A stretch of DNA of 64,000 nt, from the NCBI RefSeq assembly GCF_048128805.1, contig NC_136008.1:21499833-21563832 (forward strand), given 5' to 3'. The stretch is from Centroberyx gerrardi (taxonomy: Eukaryota > Chordata > Actinopteri > Beryciformes > Berycidae). This document shows positions 48,600 through 59,957 of this stretch, piece after piece. The position numbers were made by a program, and so were the translations under genes. How positions within the stretch are numbered: position 1 is the stretch's first letter; each line of letters opens with the position of its first letter. Below the pieces are notes generated by a model. That model had not been told where the DNA came from, ran no database searches, and saw only the letters and a program-made list of their open reading frames with translations.

Positions 48600-49565
48600 T
48601 GATGCTTTCCTGGTACTGTGCTGCTCCAGCTGCGGAGTGTCCAGTCCGTGTTTTGCGGCTGCTATCTGCCTGCTGTCAATGAACATCCAGTGCGTCCTCT
48701 CAGCCGCTCGGCTTTATTCTTCTACGTGTTTCTGACGCTCCGCCTCCTCTTCCTATCTGGATTTTTTTTTCATTGCATCCATTTTTGTGCATTTAAGAAA
48801 TCTCCAAGAATTACCAACCTGGAGGAAAGCGAGAAGCAGAGTGAGAGAGGGGGGTTTAGGACTCGAAAGGAAAACAAACAAGGACGGACCGGGCATCTTT
48901 ATTCCAGCATGCGAGTAAACCCTTTCTAGAGGATGGCAGCGATGGGTTAGACAGGATTTAACATGATTGCAAAATAAAAGGCAAGAGCTTTTTTTTTTTT
49001 TTTTTTATCCCTAGCCTCTGTATTTTTCTACTCCTCATCCCTGCATGGGGGCTCATGTTGGAATACTAGTAACCTGAAGGTTGTAGCCTATAGCCTGTGC
49101 TCTGTGCTACCGTGCTTATTATAAGGACATCTATTTCTAATGCTCAGTTTTCTTCTATTTTGGAATACCCTGTGTTATCTGCAAATTAGGCGATTTAGCC
49201 TGCAATTGCTTGACTATAGCGAATTCCCTGTTTGCAGGGATAACACAAGGCGCTATAGGCTGCAGCTTATTTGATATCCCTGTCATGAGCATTTATGCTG
49301 ACCGCTAATAGATGAGGATGAAGCCTGTAATTAACATTTTGACGCTTATTTCTGCAGCACAGTGTATTGTATATGACAGTCCTAACCGAGATGGCATGCA
49401 GCCTGTGGCAATGGAGCCCCCAGCTCTATTTCTAAGCCCCACAACCCCGACGCATAATTTTGAATTTGACAGCATGACATGTTCAAATATCACCTAAAAT
49501 GCTGCTGGTTGATGGTCCTTTTCTTTTTTTTCTTTTTTTCTTTTTTTTAGCAACTGTGTGTAAAG
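48600..49565 (+). promoter_or_regulatory. rims2: Probable rims2 5' region
   Basis: 48600-48930 is GC-richer (CTGCTCCAGCTGCGG, TCTCAGCCGCTCGGC, GACGCTCCGCC) and may be a promoter or an untranslated exon. A very strong T/C tract followed by TTTTAG ends at 49550, 15 bases before the rims2 ATG, so the coding exon is probably preceded by a 5' UTR intron. Confidence 0.4.
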
Positions 49566-49741
49566 ATGTCTGCTCCACACGGGCCCCGGGGCGGCCCTGG
49601 CCCTGCTGCTGCTGCCTCAGCGGCCGGCGCCATGCCGGAGATGCCGGACCTCAGCCACCTCACCGAGGATGAGAGGAAGATCATCCTCGGTGTCATGGAC
49701 CGACAGAAGAAGGAGGAAGCGAAGGAACAGTCGATGTTAAA
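49566..49741 (+). CDS. rims2: rims2 first coding exon (partial gene)
   Basis: RIMS2 is a presynaptic active-zone scaffold that binds Rab3 and Munc13 and tethers calcium channels. The exon encodes 58 residues plus two bases: MSAPHGPRG, an Ala/Gly/Pro linker, then PEMPDLSHLTEDERKIILGV and MDRQKKEEAKEQSMLK. This is the first helix of the Rab3-binding domain of RIM proteins. The donor is GTAAGC at 49742. The opening MSAP and PEMPDLSHLT favour RIMS2 over RIMS1, and the position next to dcaf13 agrees with human 8q22.3. The zinc-finger, PDZ and C2 exons lie beyond the window. Confidence 0.92.
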
Positions 49742-51347
49742 GTAAGCAAGAAGCCACGGCGAACCCACCGCGTTTTGACGTGAGAGAGAGAGAGGGGGGG
49801 AGAGTTGAGGGGAGAGTAGTGCTGTCAGCGGTGGTTGAGTAACCCTGGGTGTTGTGGGTTATTACAGTGTGCATTTCTATAACCGTCTCCCTGTGAGATA
49901 CTGGTGGGTCATGTTGCCTCTTGACATCCAAGCCAGAGTCTTTCCTAATTACTAGCCTGTGATAGTATGCTGAGATGAATCTTTTCCTCGACTGAATAGA
50001 TCCCCGGCTTCCCCTTTGGACACTACTTTATTTTAATTCACCGCGTTGGGGAGCAGGCTATCATTTAATAATGCGGCATCCAATGCATACATTTCAACCT
50101 CTTGTGCTTTCCCCCACTTTGTTGTATAGCTGTATAATGGGCAGGGTAAAGCAGCAACGGGCGCCATTTTCACGTAAAAAGCACGCCAAAATGCTTAACC
50201 TTTCCCCATGAACGTCACCGAGATTACACAATGTGACAGTGGAAAGATCATTTAAGGTGTCCTGCGCGGTGATAGCGCACACAGGGCGTGTGTGATTTCA
50301 ACGTTAGGTCTCGGTAGATCCGGTCGCTTTTCCCCTGCTCTTGTGTACAGATGTCGCTCGGAGCGTTTCAGCACCACGGCGCTGTCCACTCTAGGGTTTA
50401 TTTTTTTAAGGTGGACCGGAGTGTTTCGGCCACCGTCGCTTTAGCGGTTACTGTGTGAGCCATACAGTAACCGTTTACAGTTGCAATTACAGTTTTCCCC
50501 CTGCCCCGGTTATAAAAAGAATACTGAATTGATGTAGTGTTGATTAAAAAAAAAGCGTGTTTGGCCTTCTTAGGGATGTAGGCTGATAAGGAGAGGGGTT
50601 TCAGAGGTGGTGGCCTTAAATGTCCCATCAGTTCCCTTCCTGTTGATTTTCTTGTAGTTTTCCCTCTTCAATGAAAATGATGCTTGCATGCTCACAAACC
50701 AGGAGCTTATATAGTTGATCTTTCACTTTCCAGAAGCCGCACTCATCACTACACATCTTACCTATTTCTCTAGCTATTTTGACAGTTCTATATTAGTGCA
50801 GCATACAATCTATATCCGCTTGCTAAAGGAGATAACTGATGAGTAAATCCATCCAGGTTTGTGCTACAGATCTCTTTTAGCCACAGCTGGCAGGCCTACC
50901 GACTGTCGCTTCCCAGCATGGTCAGTGCCTCACTGTGAGGGATGTGTGCCAGCCTCACTAGGAGCTTTTTAGCGGCATTAGAGCTGTTGTTTTCCACCAT
51001 CAGGTAAATATTAGCACTAAGGCAGCATTCCTAATGGGGAGGAAGTTGTGCAATCCCTACCTAGCGCTGCATGGTAAACATGACTCATGTACTCCAAGAC
51101 ACGGCTACCTCAGCTGCCGCGGTGCGTGCTGTGTGAATCATCCAGGCCCGCTCCACCCCCCACCCCCCACAACCCCTCCTCGCTTTACTGTCTTTTTTTC
51201 CCCATAGCTGAGTGTTTTTCCTGTTTCTCCTTCTCTGAGGTAAAGGGATTGTCAGTTTTAGTCACTCTTAGCCTGACAGTGATGTCAAAGCCTTGGCAGT
51301 CATGACTGAGCATGGGTAGAGGAGGCTGTTCTTTGCAAGGGACATGG

Positions 51348-51417
51348 TGACTGACTGACTGATTGCCTGACTGACTGACTGACTGACTGACTGACTGACT
51401 GACTGACTGACTGACTG
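51348..51417. repeat. (TGAC)n microsatellite
   Basis: About 16 units with one GATTGCC interruption. Same motif as 7149-7184. Confidence 0.95.
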
Positions 51418-52954
51418 TGTCTCCATAATATTAACTAACCCCAATTGCAGGCCACCCAAGCTGAAAGCATACGAGACGTTGGGAGGTCAAAAAGTCCTTT
51501 GTGTCGATTGCTTAGATCCTAATTTGCATGAGAATCATGTTTCCAGTATGGCTTGGCTGCTGCATGCCTTGGTTACCTGGGGTCTTGTCTCACCAGCAAG
51601 GCTATACTGCAGACGCATGGCAGCTGACAAAAGACATGGATTCAGTACCAATGGCTGGCTGTCACTATTTTGTTGTTGAGAGAATCTGATTAGTTGAAAA
51701 GGAGGAGAAAAGTGTGCAGGAGACCCCTCCACCTTTTTGGCCTAATTCTTTGCATGTGTCACTACACATTTTCAGATGAAAGCCTTATTATTTCAGAGAG
51801 CAAGACCACATTGGTTAGTTTTAATGTGTTCTGCCAATATTTACAAGATGACTCATCATGAGTCATCTACTAAACAGTAAATCCCCAGTTTCTTTACCTA
51901 TGAATCACACAAGCATAACATATCCTAAAGCAGCGTTAATATGCTCTGCCCTGGCATAGGTACAACCGCAGTGGATTAACTTGTCAATGAATGGTTCGCG
52001 GCATTTCCAGCGGTGTCGGAAACAAACACCCACAAACACCCACACTGCAACATCCATCCCTATAACCCATGCATCTCCACTGTCGCAGTCACGGTCCAAT
52101 CCCAGAGCGGCTTGGATGGCTTTTCGGGAAAGTGGCGTTTTGAACATCAGAGTGTGTAATCTAACAGAGGGAATCCTGGGAGGATGGAGGGATGGAGGGA
52201 GGGAGAGGAGAGAGAGAGAGAGAGAAGCCTCCAGCTGCAGGGCTTGCCAACTTGCTGTCATCTCACTGGAGGTGCTACAGAGAGTGCGGATGGAAATCCA
52301 GCGCTGCTGACTCGCATGTAATTAGCTACTCTTCCCCTGCTCATTCTTACCAGGCGTGTGTGTGTGCATGTGCATGTATGAAATGTGTTGCAGCGATGAG
52401 TAGTCTATTTACCGCCACTATTTCCTAAAATCCATAAGGCGATGCTCCTTATGGAAAGCCCTGCAGTGTCCATAGAAGAAGAATTCTCATAACCTAGAAA
52501 GATAATCAAAGCTGCTGCCATCAAAATGTGCAATGTGCTGTCTTTTTTGTACATAGAACCCATACGTTCCTACATGCAGAGACGTGTGCACACACACACA
52601 GGCATCACTTCAATTAAGCGTGGCTCCAGGTGCATTTGTACCATCAAACGGAATGCGCCGGAGCTGTCGGTCAGCTCGGCTTTCCATGCATCAGTGAGTC
52701 TCTGAGCAGTACAGTAATGATGGTTGCGGGACCCCACCCTCACCCACCCCCACCCAGACGCACTGTGTCCTACAGGCAGGCATCAGCTGCCTGGGATGGG
52801 GTGACCCACAGAGCGCCCGGGGCTCCACTTCTCCTTTCTCCCTGCTCCTTCAGTCCTCTAGGGTTACTTCCTGGTTCTGCTTGGTGGCCGGGTGGGGGAG
52901 TTGGGGGAGGAGTATGCATCCCAAATATGTCTTTCTCTTTCACACCTCCACCTG

Positions 52955-53262
52955 GGGCTGGGCGATACTGACAAAATCAAATATCACAATATTTTAGACC
53001 AAATACCTCGATATCGATAATGTGACGATATTTTGGGGGAATGAGTATTCGTGCTTTCTTGATTTACACACAAGACATTTTTGAAAATTAGTAATGATCA
53101 TTAGTAATCAGTAATGTGTAATCAGTAAGAGTAATAAGCTAATAAGTTCAGAAAATTGTGAGTAACATTTAAGTTATTTCACAATATTACGATAACAAAA
53201 ATATTACGATATCTAGTCTCATATCACAATATCGATGATATACGATAGATCGCCCAGCCTTA
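52955..53262. mobile_element. hAT-like MITE with GGGCTGGGCGAT ends
   Basis: The left GGGGCTGGGCGATACTG and right ATAGATCGCCCAGCC are inverted termini. Sub-terminal ATATCACAATATT and ACAATATCGATGATAT also pair. About 310 bases, AT-rich, no coding. These termini are widespread in fish genomes. An 8-bp duplication is not evident. Confidence 0.75.
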
Positions 53263-53399
53263 CCTCAACCCTTTCTTTTCTTTCACATTCTCTCTTTCTT
53301 TTTCCCTCCCTCCATATTGAGTTAATATGTTACCTGTATTATGAAGGCACAACCTGAGAAGCATAAACACAGATACAGACACACACACACACACTCTCT

Positions 53400-53690
53400 C
53401 ATCTGGGACGTAGTTGGAATTGAAAAGATGGCTAAACTAAAAACTATGACTGATACAAACAAAACACAGTTATATTTATGCTTTCTTTACACTTAAACTT
53501 CCTATCCGCACAACTTATGTCAGTTTAATAGTACTTGCTATGACTTATATGAATATGATCAAGTCGTAAGGTTATTTTAAGTCAGTTAAGATTTATTTCA
53601 GCCTAAAAAGATGGGGTAAACCCTACTTTGCAAATAATAAAAGGTGGATAAATCCAGTTTAGGTGGGTTTACCCTCCACTGCATCCCTGC
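53400..53690. mobile_element. Repeat family C copy 3
   Basis: GGGACGTAGTTGG at the left and CCTCCACTGCATCCCTGCC at the right form imperfect inverted ends. Internal AATAGTACTTGCTATGA and CTACTTTGCAAATAATAA match 12160-12455. Confidence 0.62.
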
Positions 53691-53977
53691 CCCTCACCAA
53701 ATATCCCAGTTCCTCTTCTCTGACAGTGTTGAACTTATGGATGGGGTGACTGAGTCATTAGCCCAGGGACCTTCTTTGACAGCCCTAATTATGCTGGCTG
53801 CCTCGTAGGAGGGACTCCCACTGAGCTACAGCTATTCCGGGGCTCTGAGGCGTCCGCTGCTCTGCCATCTAGCTGGGCGACCCCATCTTTATATAGACTG
53901 CAGGAGACACAAAGATACAAAGAGGATGCCCTGACTTCCTCTGCCGTTTCCTGCGGTTGGGAATGTGTTGTGTATCA

Positions 53978-54325
53978 GCGGTTCTGAAACTTTTCCATGT
54001 CACGGACCCCCATATAGACAAACATAGGGCACGGACCCCCATTTGATACGATTATGTCCCAGGGACCTTCATACTGTATGGGGAGATGTTCATTGTTGAT
54101 GATGTAGTGTTGAATTTTATAACTGATTACACTCTACGTGGGGAGATAATAGTGATATAGATAGATAACAGTGGACCCTATAATTAGAATAGCCATTCAT
54201 ATGCATTCTCTAATTGGGATCATTTCTAGTGAACGGAATTACAGTGAAATTTGTTTTACTAGAGACCCCCTGGAACCCCCTCAAGGACCCCTGGGCGTCT
54301 CCAGACCCCACTAGGGAGAACCACT
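53978..54325 (+). mobile_element. Repeat family F copy (best preserved)
   Basis: It starts CAGCGGTTCTGAAACTTTTC with CATGTCACGGACCCCCAT and ends GGACCCCTGGGCGTCTCCAG then ACCCCACTAGGGAGAACCACT, so the termini (GGTTCTxAAAC/AGAACCACT) are inverted, hAT-like. No open frame is seen. Confidence 0.65.
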
Positions 54326-54572
54326 CCCTATGACTCAGGCTGATGTTGAGGGATAGGAATCTTATTTGAGTGATCAGGATTTCAAGTGAACTGGTTTCTA
54401 AACTGTATACTGCACCATTATGAACTGGATTCTTTGACTGACCATTCTCTCATTTTTCTCTATTTTGAGTATGTAGAAATTAGTCTGTGTGTGTGTGTGT
54501 GTGTGTCAGTACCTGTGTCAGGGTTTCTGCTTGGATATAGAAAAAATATGTAGATGTAGCATGTAGTAATTA

Positions 54573-54725
54573 GGGGGGGGGGGGGGGGCGGTTAATATGT
54601 CTAACATGGAAAGCATTGACCTAGAATTACCTTCCTTTTGTGTCACTGTTTTAGCTCAGCCATTGATTACATCCCATATCCTTCTTCTGCCCAGTGCACC
54701 CCCCCCCCCCCACCCCCCCACCCCC
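54573..54725. repeat. G- and C-homopolymer runs
   Basis: A G run (54573-54589) and a C-rich run (about 54699-54725) lie 110 bases apart on the same strand and could base-pair or form quadruplexes. Confidence 0.85.
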
Positions 54726-54854
54726 ATCCTGTCATTTATCTGATAGGGCTAGAGAGCTCAGTATACCAGCTGGGGTCAGAGCCACAGAGAAGCCTTAAGT
54801 CCCCGGAGGCTATAGGATCTCAGCCCCTCTGAGAGCGAGGGTAGGAGTGATAGA

Positions 54855-54855
<1 letters not shown>

Positions 54856-54930
<75 letters not shown>

Positions 54931-55027
54931 GATACTGTATATACCCACACACAGACATATGCATACACACAGGCGCACATACAGTATACACATAAACAGA
55001 CAAACACATATAGAACACATATATGCC

Positions 55028-55054
<27 letters not shown>
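54856..55054. repeat. Compound GT/GA/CA microsatellite
   Basis: (GT)n at 54856-54898, (GA)n to about 54931, mixed CA/TA, then (CA)n to about 55054. The GT and CA tracts are self-complementary arms of a potential large hairpin. Confidence 0.92.
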
Positions 55055-55058
<4 letters not shown>

Positions 55059-56049
55059 CATGTTATAGAGACCTAAGCATTTGACATTCCCCTTCTACCT
55101 TCCATACACAGAAGAGAGCGAGAGAGAGAAAGAGAGAGAGAGACCTATGGTTGTGAAATGATGCGAGGCAATGCTCAGAAGCTTCCCACTGGACAATATA
55201 CACACACGCTCCCCTCTCCCTCTCTCTCTCTCACTCTCACTCATTTCCTAGCTCGCTCACTCTTGCTCGCTCGCCTTACCATGCAAAGAGCAGGAGGATT
55301 CCAGAGACTCCCATCCCCCATCACTTTCCCCGAGGGAGAGAGAGAGGGAGAGAGAAAGAGAGAGAGAGAGGATGCTGTCTTGACTCTATAAAGCAGAATG
55401 CACGCCAAATGAATACATCATCATGCTAATTAAAGTAACAATGTGTTTTGGTTAGGAAAGGTTGGCATGCTGTCAAGTAGGTTGGCTCAGCTGGACTGGA
55501 ATCTGGTTAGAGCAGATCTGGCTTCATAAAAAAAAATATAGCCTATATACATACAGTATATATATATATATATTTCTACACATTACTCATAACATCACTC
55601 AAATGTTCTTATGAGTGTATAGTTTCATTACTCTTGTGTCTAATGTAACAGGCCAGAATTCTCTCTTTGCTTTATTTAATCCACATTGTTTTGTTACAAA
55701 CTCTTTTCCCGCTCTGCTTTTTTTTTATCCCTCCTCGCTTTTTTTTTATTTCAGCCATTAACCTATAGTATCTGTCAGATTTGCCTCTAGCTCTGTCCTT
55801 GCATGTGCACTTTCTCTCTCTACCTTTGTCTTCCAATCTGTTTTATCCTGTATACCTCACAAAATGGCTGCAAGGGCCTTATAATGTTGTCTAACTATGC
55901 TATAGATCTAACTCGGCTATATCACAATGCGAAAGGTCAGTGTTGATGTTTTCTTTAAGTCAGCATTGTTCCGACCGTGTTTCATGTCCATTGAGACCAA
56001 CTGTAAAGCAAAATTGTTCTGTTCTGCTAAGTCTCTTATAGGGTTCGGC

Positions 56050-56240
56050 AAGGAAGGCAGGAGGAGAAAAGAAAGGAGAGGAGAGGAGAAGAGAGGATAG
56101 GAAAGGAGAGGAGAGGGCCAGAGGATAGGGTAGGACAGGTTAGGATAGGAGAGAGTATACGAAATGGGAGGAGAGGAGGGGCGAGGAGAAGAGAAGTGAG
56201 GACAGGAAAGGAGAGGAGAGCATCAGAGAGAAAATGAGAG
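56050..56240. repeat. GGAGA-type purine minisatellite
   Basis: GGAGAGGAGAGGAGAAGAGA-like units continue, with GGATAGGATAGG variants, over about 190 bases of nearly pure purine strand. Confidence 0.85.
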
Positions 56241-57284
56241 GAGAGACATTGACGTCTGAGATGCTATCAGGTCTCCTGGCCTTCATTGCTGATATGACAG
56301 CCTCAGTCCCCATTGACAGAGAAATCAGCCTGCCATCTCCCATAGGCTGCTGTTCTCCTGCGTGGCACAGCGCAGCATCAGGGTCTATTGTCTCTCAGGC
56401 TTTGTTCTAAATAACATCTGCATTCGTCAGCATAGGTTTTATTCTCTTCTGCTCTCTTATCCCCCGAGCAAAGTTTGAAGGGATTTTCCTGCCCCTGGCT
56501 GTGTGATTCGAAATGCCCTTGGTGATAGATGACTGTAGAAAAATGTTTCAGAATGAGAAGTGGGTTGTGGTAACTAGTACGAGGGATGTAGCTTATTCAT
56601 AGTGGTGTACAATAGTATAGTGTACAGTAGAGTATAGGACTGCCTCCTCTCAATGCATGTATTACCTAATTAGTTAACAGAGCCAGCTATAATTTTTTTA
56701 GGTGATTAGTCATATTTACATTTTTTTTTTTGTTGTACTGGTTATTTCCTGGGGAATCATAAGCAGATCTTTGGCAAATATACTGTAGAGCATCTGAAGA
56801 GTGTAAAGATTTTTCAATTAAACAGACTGTTCAGTTAGTCAGTGGAATCCTATGACTGTTAATCAGTTAAGAGTTTCTTTAGTTAGCAACAGTCCATGTC
56901 CTGTACATGAGTGTTTAACTGTCAGGCGTGACTGTCATACTAAGGCCTGGAGCAACAATGGTCTTTACATCTCTTTTGCCTGTGCTCAACATCATTGCTT
57001 AGTAAACAGTGGTAATCATTGCAGTAATCCCCCCCGCCCTGCATCTATCCTGTATTACTACTGCCGGATTTCCCAAACAGTTCTTCAGGGTGCAGAAACG
57101 GTGGAGCAAGCTTGTAAAAGGTGTGACCTCCACAATGCTACATCTCTATACCAAAGCTCACTCAGAGTACAGTGCTTTACACTGGTACTATGTAGTGATT
57201 GTCATTTGGGCTTGATTTGGAAAGTGGTGATTCTGATTAGCGAAGCCTAATAGTATGCATGCATACTTATAATAGGAACTTATA

Positions 57285-57590
57285 GCAAGGCAATGGTGGT
57301 GGTAGCCTAGAGGTTAGAGAAGCGGGCTTGTGATGGGGAGGTTGCCAGTTGAAACCCCCAGACCGGCTGGGAGAATGTGGGTGGGGAGTAAATGAGTAAC
57401 AATCTCCCCTCCCTCAACAACTACTGTAAAAGTGCCACGAGCGAGACCCTGAACCCCCAACTGCTCCAGTGGAGCTGCTCAGCGGCCGCACTGGGCAGGT
57501 ATCAGGTGTGAATGTGTGTAACTGTGAATGTGAAGCAGGGCGCCACTGGAAAAGAGCATGGTGCGACTTTCCCAGTATAAATAAAGGTTA
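57285..57590 (+). mobile_element. tRNA-derived SINE
   Basis: GTGGTGGTAGCCTAGAGGTT (A-box-like) and GGTTGCCAGTTGAAACCCCC (B-box-like) about 40 bases apart form the tRNA-like head. The fish SINE core GAACCCCCAACTGCTCCAGT with GAGCTGCTCAGC and a tail ending AGTATAAATAAAGGTTAAAA follow. Confidence 0.75.
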
Positions 57591-57640
57591 AAAATGGGTG
57601 AATGCCACATTAGCAGTCAGTGACACTGGGCCGAGTCAGA

Positions 57641-57669
57641 ACCAAACCAAACCAAACCAAACCAAACCA
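57641..57669. repeat. (ACCAA)n microsatellite
   Basis: Six units of ACCAA follow the SINE by 50 bases. Confidence 0.9.
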
Positions 57670-58609
57670 CAGTTCGCTATATGAGCCTCAGAGTTTGCTG
57701 TGGGAGAGTAGGCTGGACGAAAGCAACACAACACAATGGGGGAGGGGATAGAGATACAGATATTAGGTTACAAAGGGGTAGAACAGAGAATTTTTGGACA
57801 AAGAGAAAGGAGAGAAATAGAGAAAGCAAATAGTCGGTAGTCTTCAGCCAACGTGAGCGAAGGCCGGAGAAACAGTGAGAGTGAAAGGGGGGGGGGGGCA
57901 CTTTATCACTTTTATTGCCCATCCCCCGTCCCCATCACCCCTGAGTAGAGTCAATGTGGAGGAAGATATATGGCATCTGATCCTCCGAGGGAAGCCTAGC
58001 GCTTCTGAGGAACATATGTGCTTGCTATAGAATAGCTGGCAGCATTGATGTTAAACGTATATCTGAAAACCCCGGGGTAGCAATATAGCTGAGCAGTAGG
58101 CAAATTCAGTACAAGATAAAGACACACTCGACTGGAGAAAACAAAACAGGAAACATATTTTGTAACTGTGACATTTTTTTGGCCCACTGTGAAATCAACA
58201 TATTGTGATGACATTTAGATTAAAGTAAGTGTTCAAGTAAAATTGCAGAGCTTCCTGCAGTACTTGGCCTGCACACTATCCTAACTGCAACTGTCCAACT
58301 CTATTGTAAAAGGAAGGTTGTGGAGGTGATGGGACAGTACGTTCTGTCAGTGTAGATAGCTGCAGCCGGAGAGGTCTGGTGCCTTTTTTTCTCCCCTGTG
58401 AAATTCCCTCAGGGTTCGTTTTATGATTGTTGAACCCTGAAAGGTCAGGGAAAAGACATCTCTCCACTCTGTACAGCAAGGATGTCTAATTTTGTGTGTG
58501 CTGGTGTGCGTGTGTGTTTGTATCCGTTTATACAAGTGTGCATAGATCAATGGCACTTACACGTGTGTCTATATCTCACAGTCTGTGCTTGTATGCATGT
58601 CTGTGGGAC

Positions 58610-58760
58610 AGATAGCAGGACAGAGGGAGAGAGAGAGACAGATAGCAGGACAGAGAAAGTGAGAGAGAGAGAAAGAAAGCAGGGGAGAGAGAGAGAGAGA
58701 CAGGGAGACAGATGGCAGGACAGAGAAAGTGAGAGACAGAGAGCAGGAGAGAGAGAGGTT
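58610..58760. repeat. GACAGA-type purine satellite
   Basis: GGGACAGATAGCAGGACAGA modules are repeated about four times, with GAGAGA runs between. Confidence 0.85.
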
Positions 58761-59511
58761 TTCTTGAGAGGCTGCTGAAAGGACAGTTACTAAAGGTGGA
58801 ACGTGGCACCGATTCATCTCAAGCTGATTGCACTCAAAGAGCGAGAACCCTCATGCTGTTAGTTGGACTATTAATAGTGAATACACTCTCAAGTTTTCTC
58901 CAGTGGCAGGCAAGCAGCCAGGCATCTAGACAGGCAGCAAGGCAGGCAACCGGGCCTGCAGACATTTAGGCATCTAGGCAAGCCAGACAGCCAGGCATAT
59001 AGGCAGCAAGGTAAAGAAGCTTACAGGCCTAGCTCCAACAACCAATACAACAGAAAACCTGGATTGACAATGCTCACTTTTCATGAAGCAGTGAGCCTCT
59101 CTGTGTCTCTGTTCAAATTCTTTCTCAGTCTCAGAAAACCCATCTCTGTGGCCGAACAGTCGAATAACAAAAGGTGTTTCTGGCCTTTAAGCAGTGTGCA
59201 CACCTAGTAGATTCAAATCTAACAAGTTGGCATGGCCTAGTCTGGTCTGGTGCAGTGAGTGGAGTAGCATGTGCTTGCATGAGAGGAACTTGAGTCATGT
59301 TGGTCAAAGCAGGCCTTTCAGCCGGCTAACAGCTAACATAGTCGCAACAGAAACTGGCTCAGACTCGGTCCTAACATCCTCGGATATTAAGAGGATGGGA
59401 TTCTTTAAGCTTTTTAGACCAGGACCAGTAAATTTAGTCTCAGCCTAGAATGCAAACTCATACATTTCACATGGGCCACCAGAAAGAGGCCTATTTTGGA
59501 TCGATTAAGAC

Positions 59512-59822
59512 AGGGGTTCTCAAATGTTTTCATGTCAAAGACTCGCAGACAGACACACATTCGACCATGGGCCCACATTTGAAAACATTTTGTCCTAGAT
59601 TTTGACCCCCATAAGGGATCATTTTTTGTCTACACTGTACGTATATGGAGAGATAATAGTGGTGACAGTGAAAATGATGATTAGAATAGTAATTGTTATA
59701 CATTCTCTAACTGGGCTACCTTCTAGTGATTTACATTATAGTAAAACTAAACTTTTCCTTATTTTGCTTGGGACCCCCCTGGAACTTCCGCAAGGACTAC
59801 AGGGGGTCCCTGGACCCCACTT
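59512..59822 (+). mobile_element. Repeat family F copy
   Basis: GACAGGGGTTCTCAAATGTT, TTAGAATAGTAATTGTTATA, CTTCTAGTGATTTACATTAT and GGGTCCCTGGACCCCACTTG occur in the same order as at 53978-54325. Confidence 0.62.
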
Positions 59823-59920
59823 GTGCCAAATGAATGTTAAAGTGAAAAGCACTAAATTGGCAAAAGCAATAAGATGACCTATGCAATAGCCCTTCACCCT
59901 CATCCCCCAAACGCTTTGCG

Positions 59921-59921
<1 letters not shown>

Positions 59922-59957
<36 letters not shown>
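59922..59957. repeat. (GT)n microsatellite
   Basis: About 18 perfect units. Confidence 0.95.

Noticed and set aside
48618-48929. 103-codon frame before rims2
   Set aside because: There is no recognised protein or signal; it is more likely a promoter or untranslated exon.
52955-53262. 8-bp target duplication around the GGGCTGGGCGAT element
   Set aside because: The flanking eight bases do not match convincingly on the two sides.
57285-57360. Possible functional tRNA gene
   Set aside because: The A/B-box-like head cannot fold into a full cloverleaf by eye and is followed by a SINE core and tail, so it is a retroposon head.
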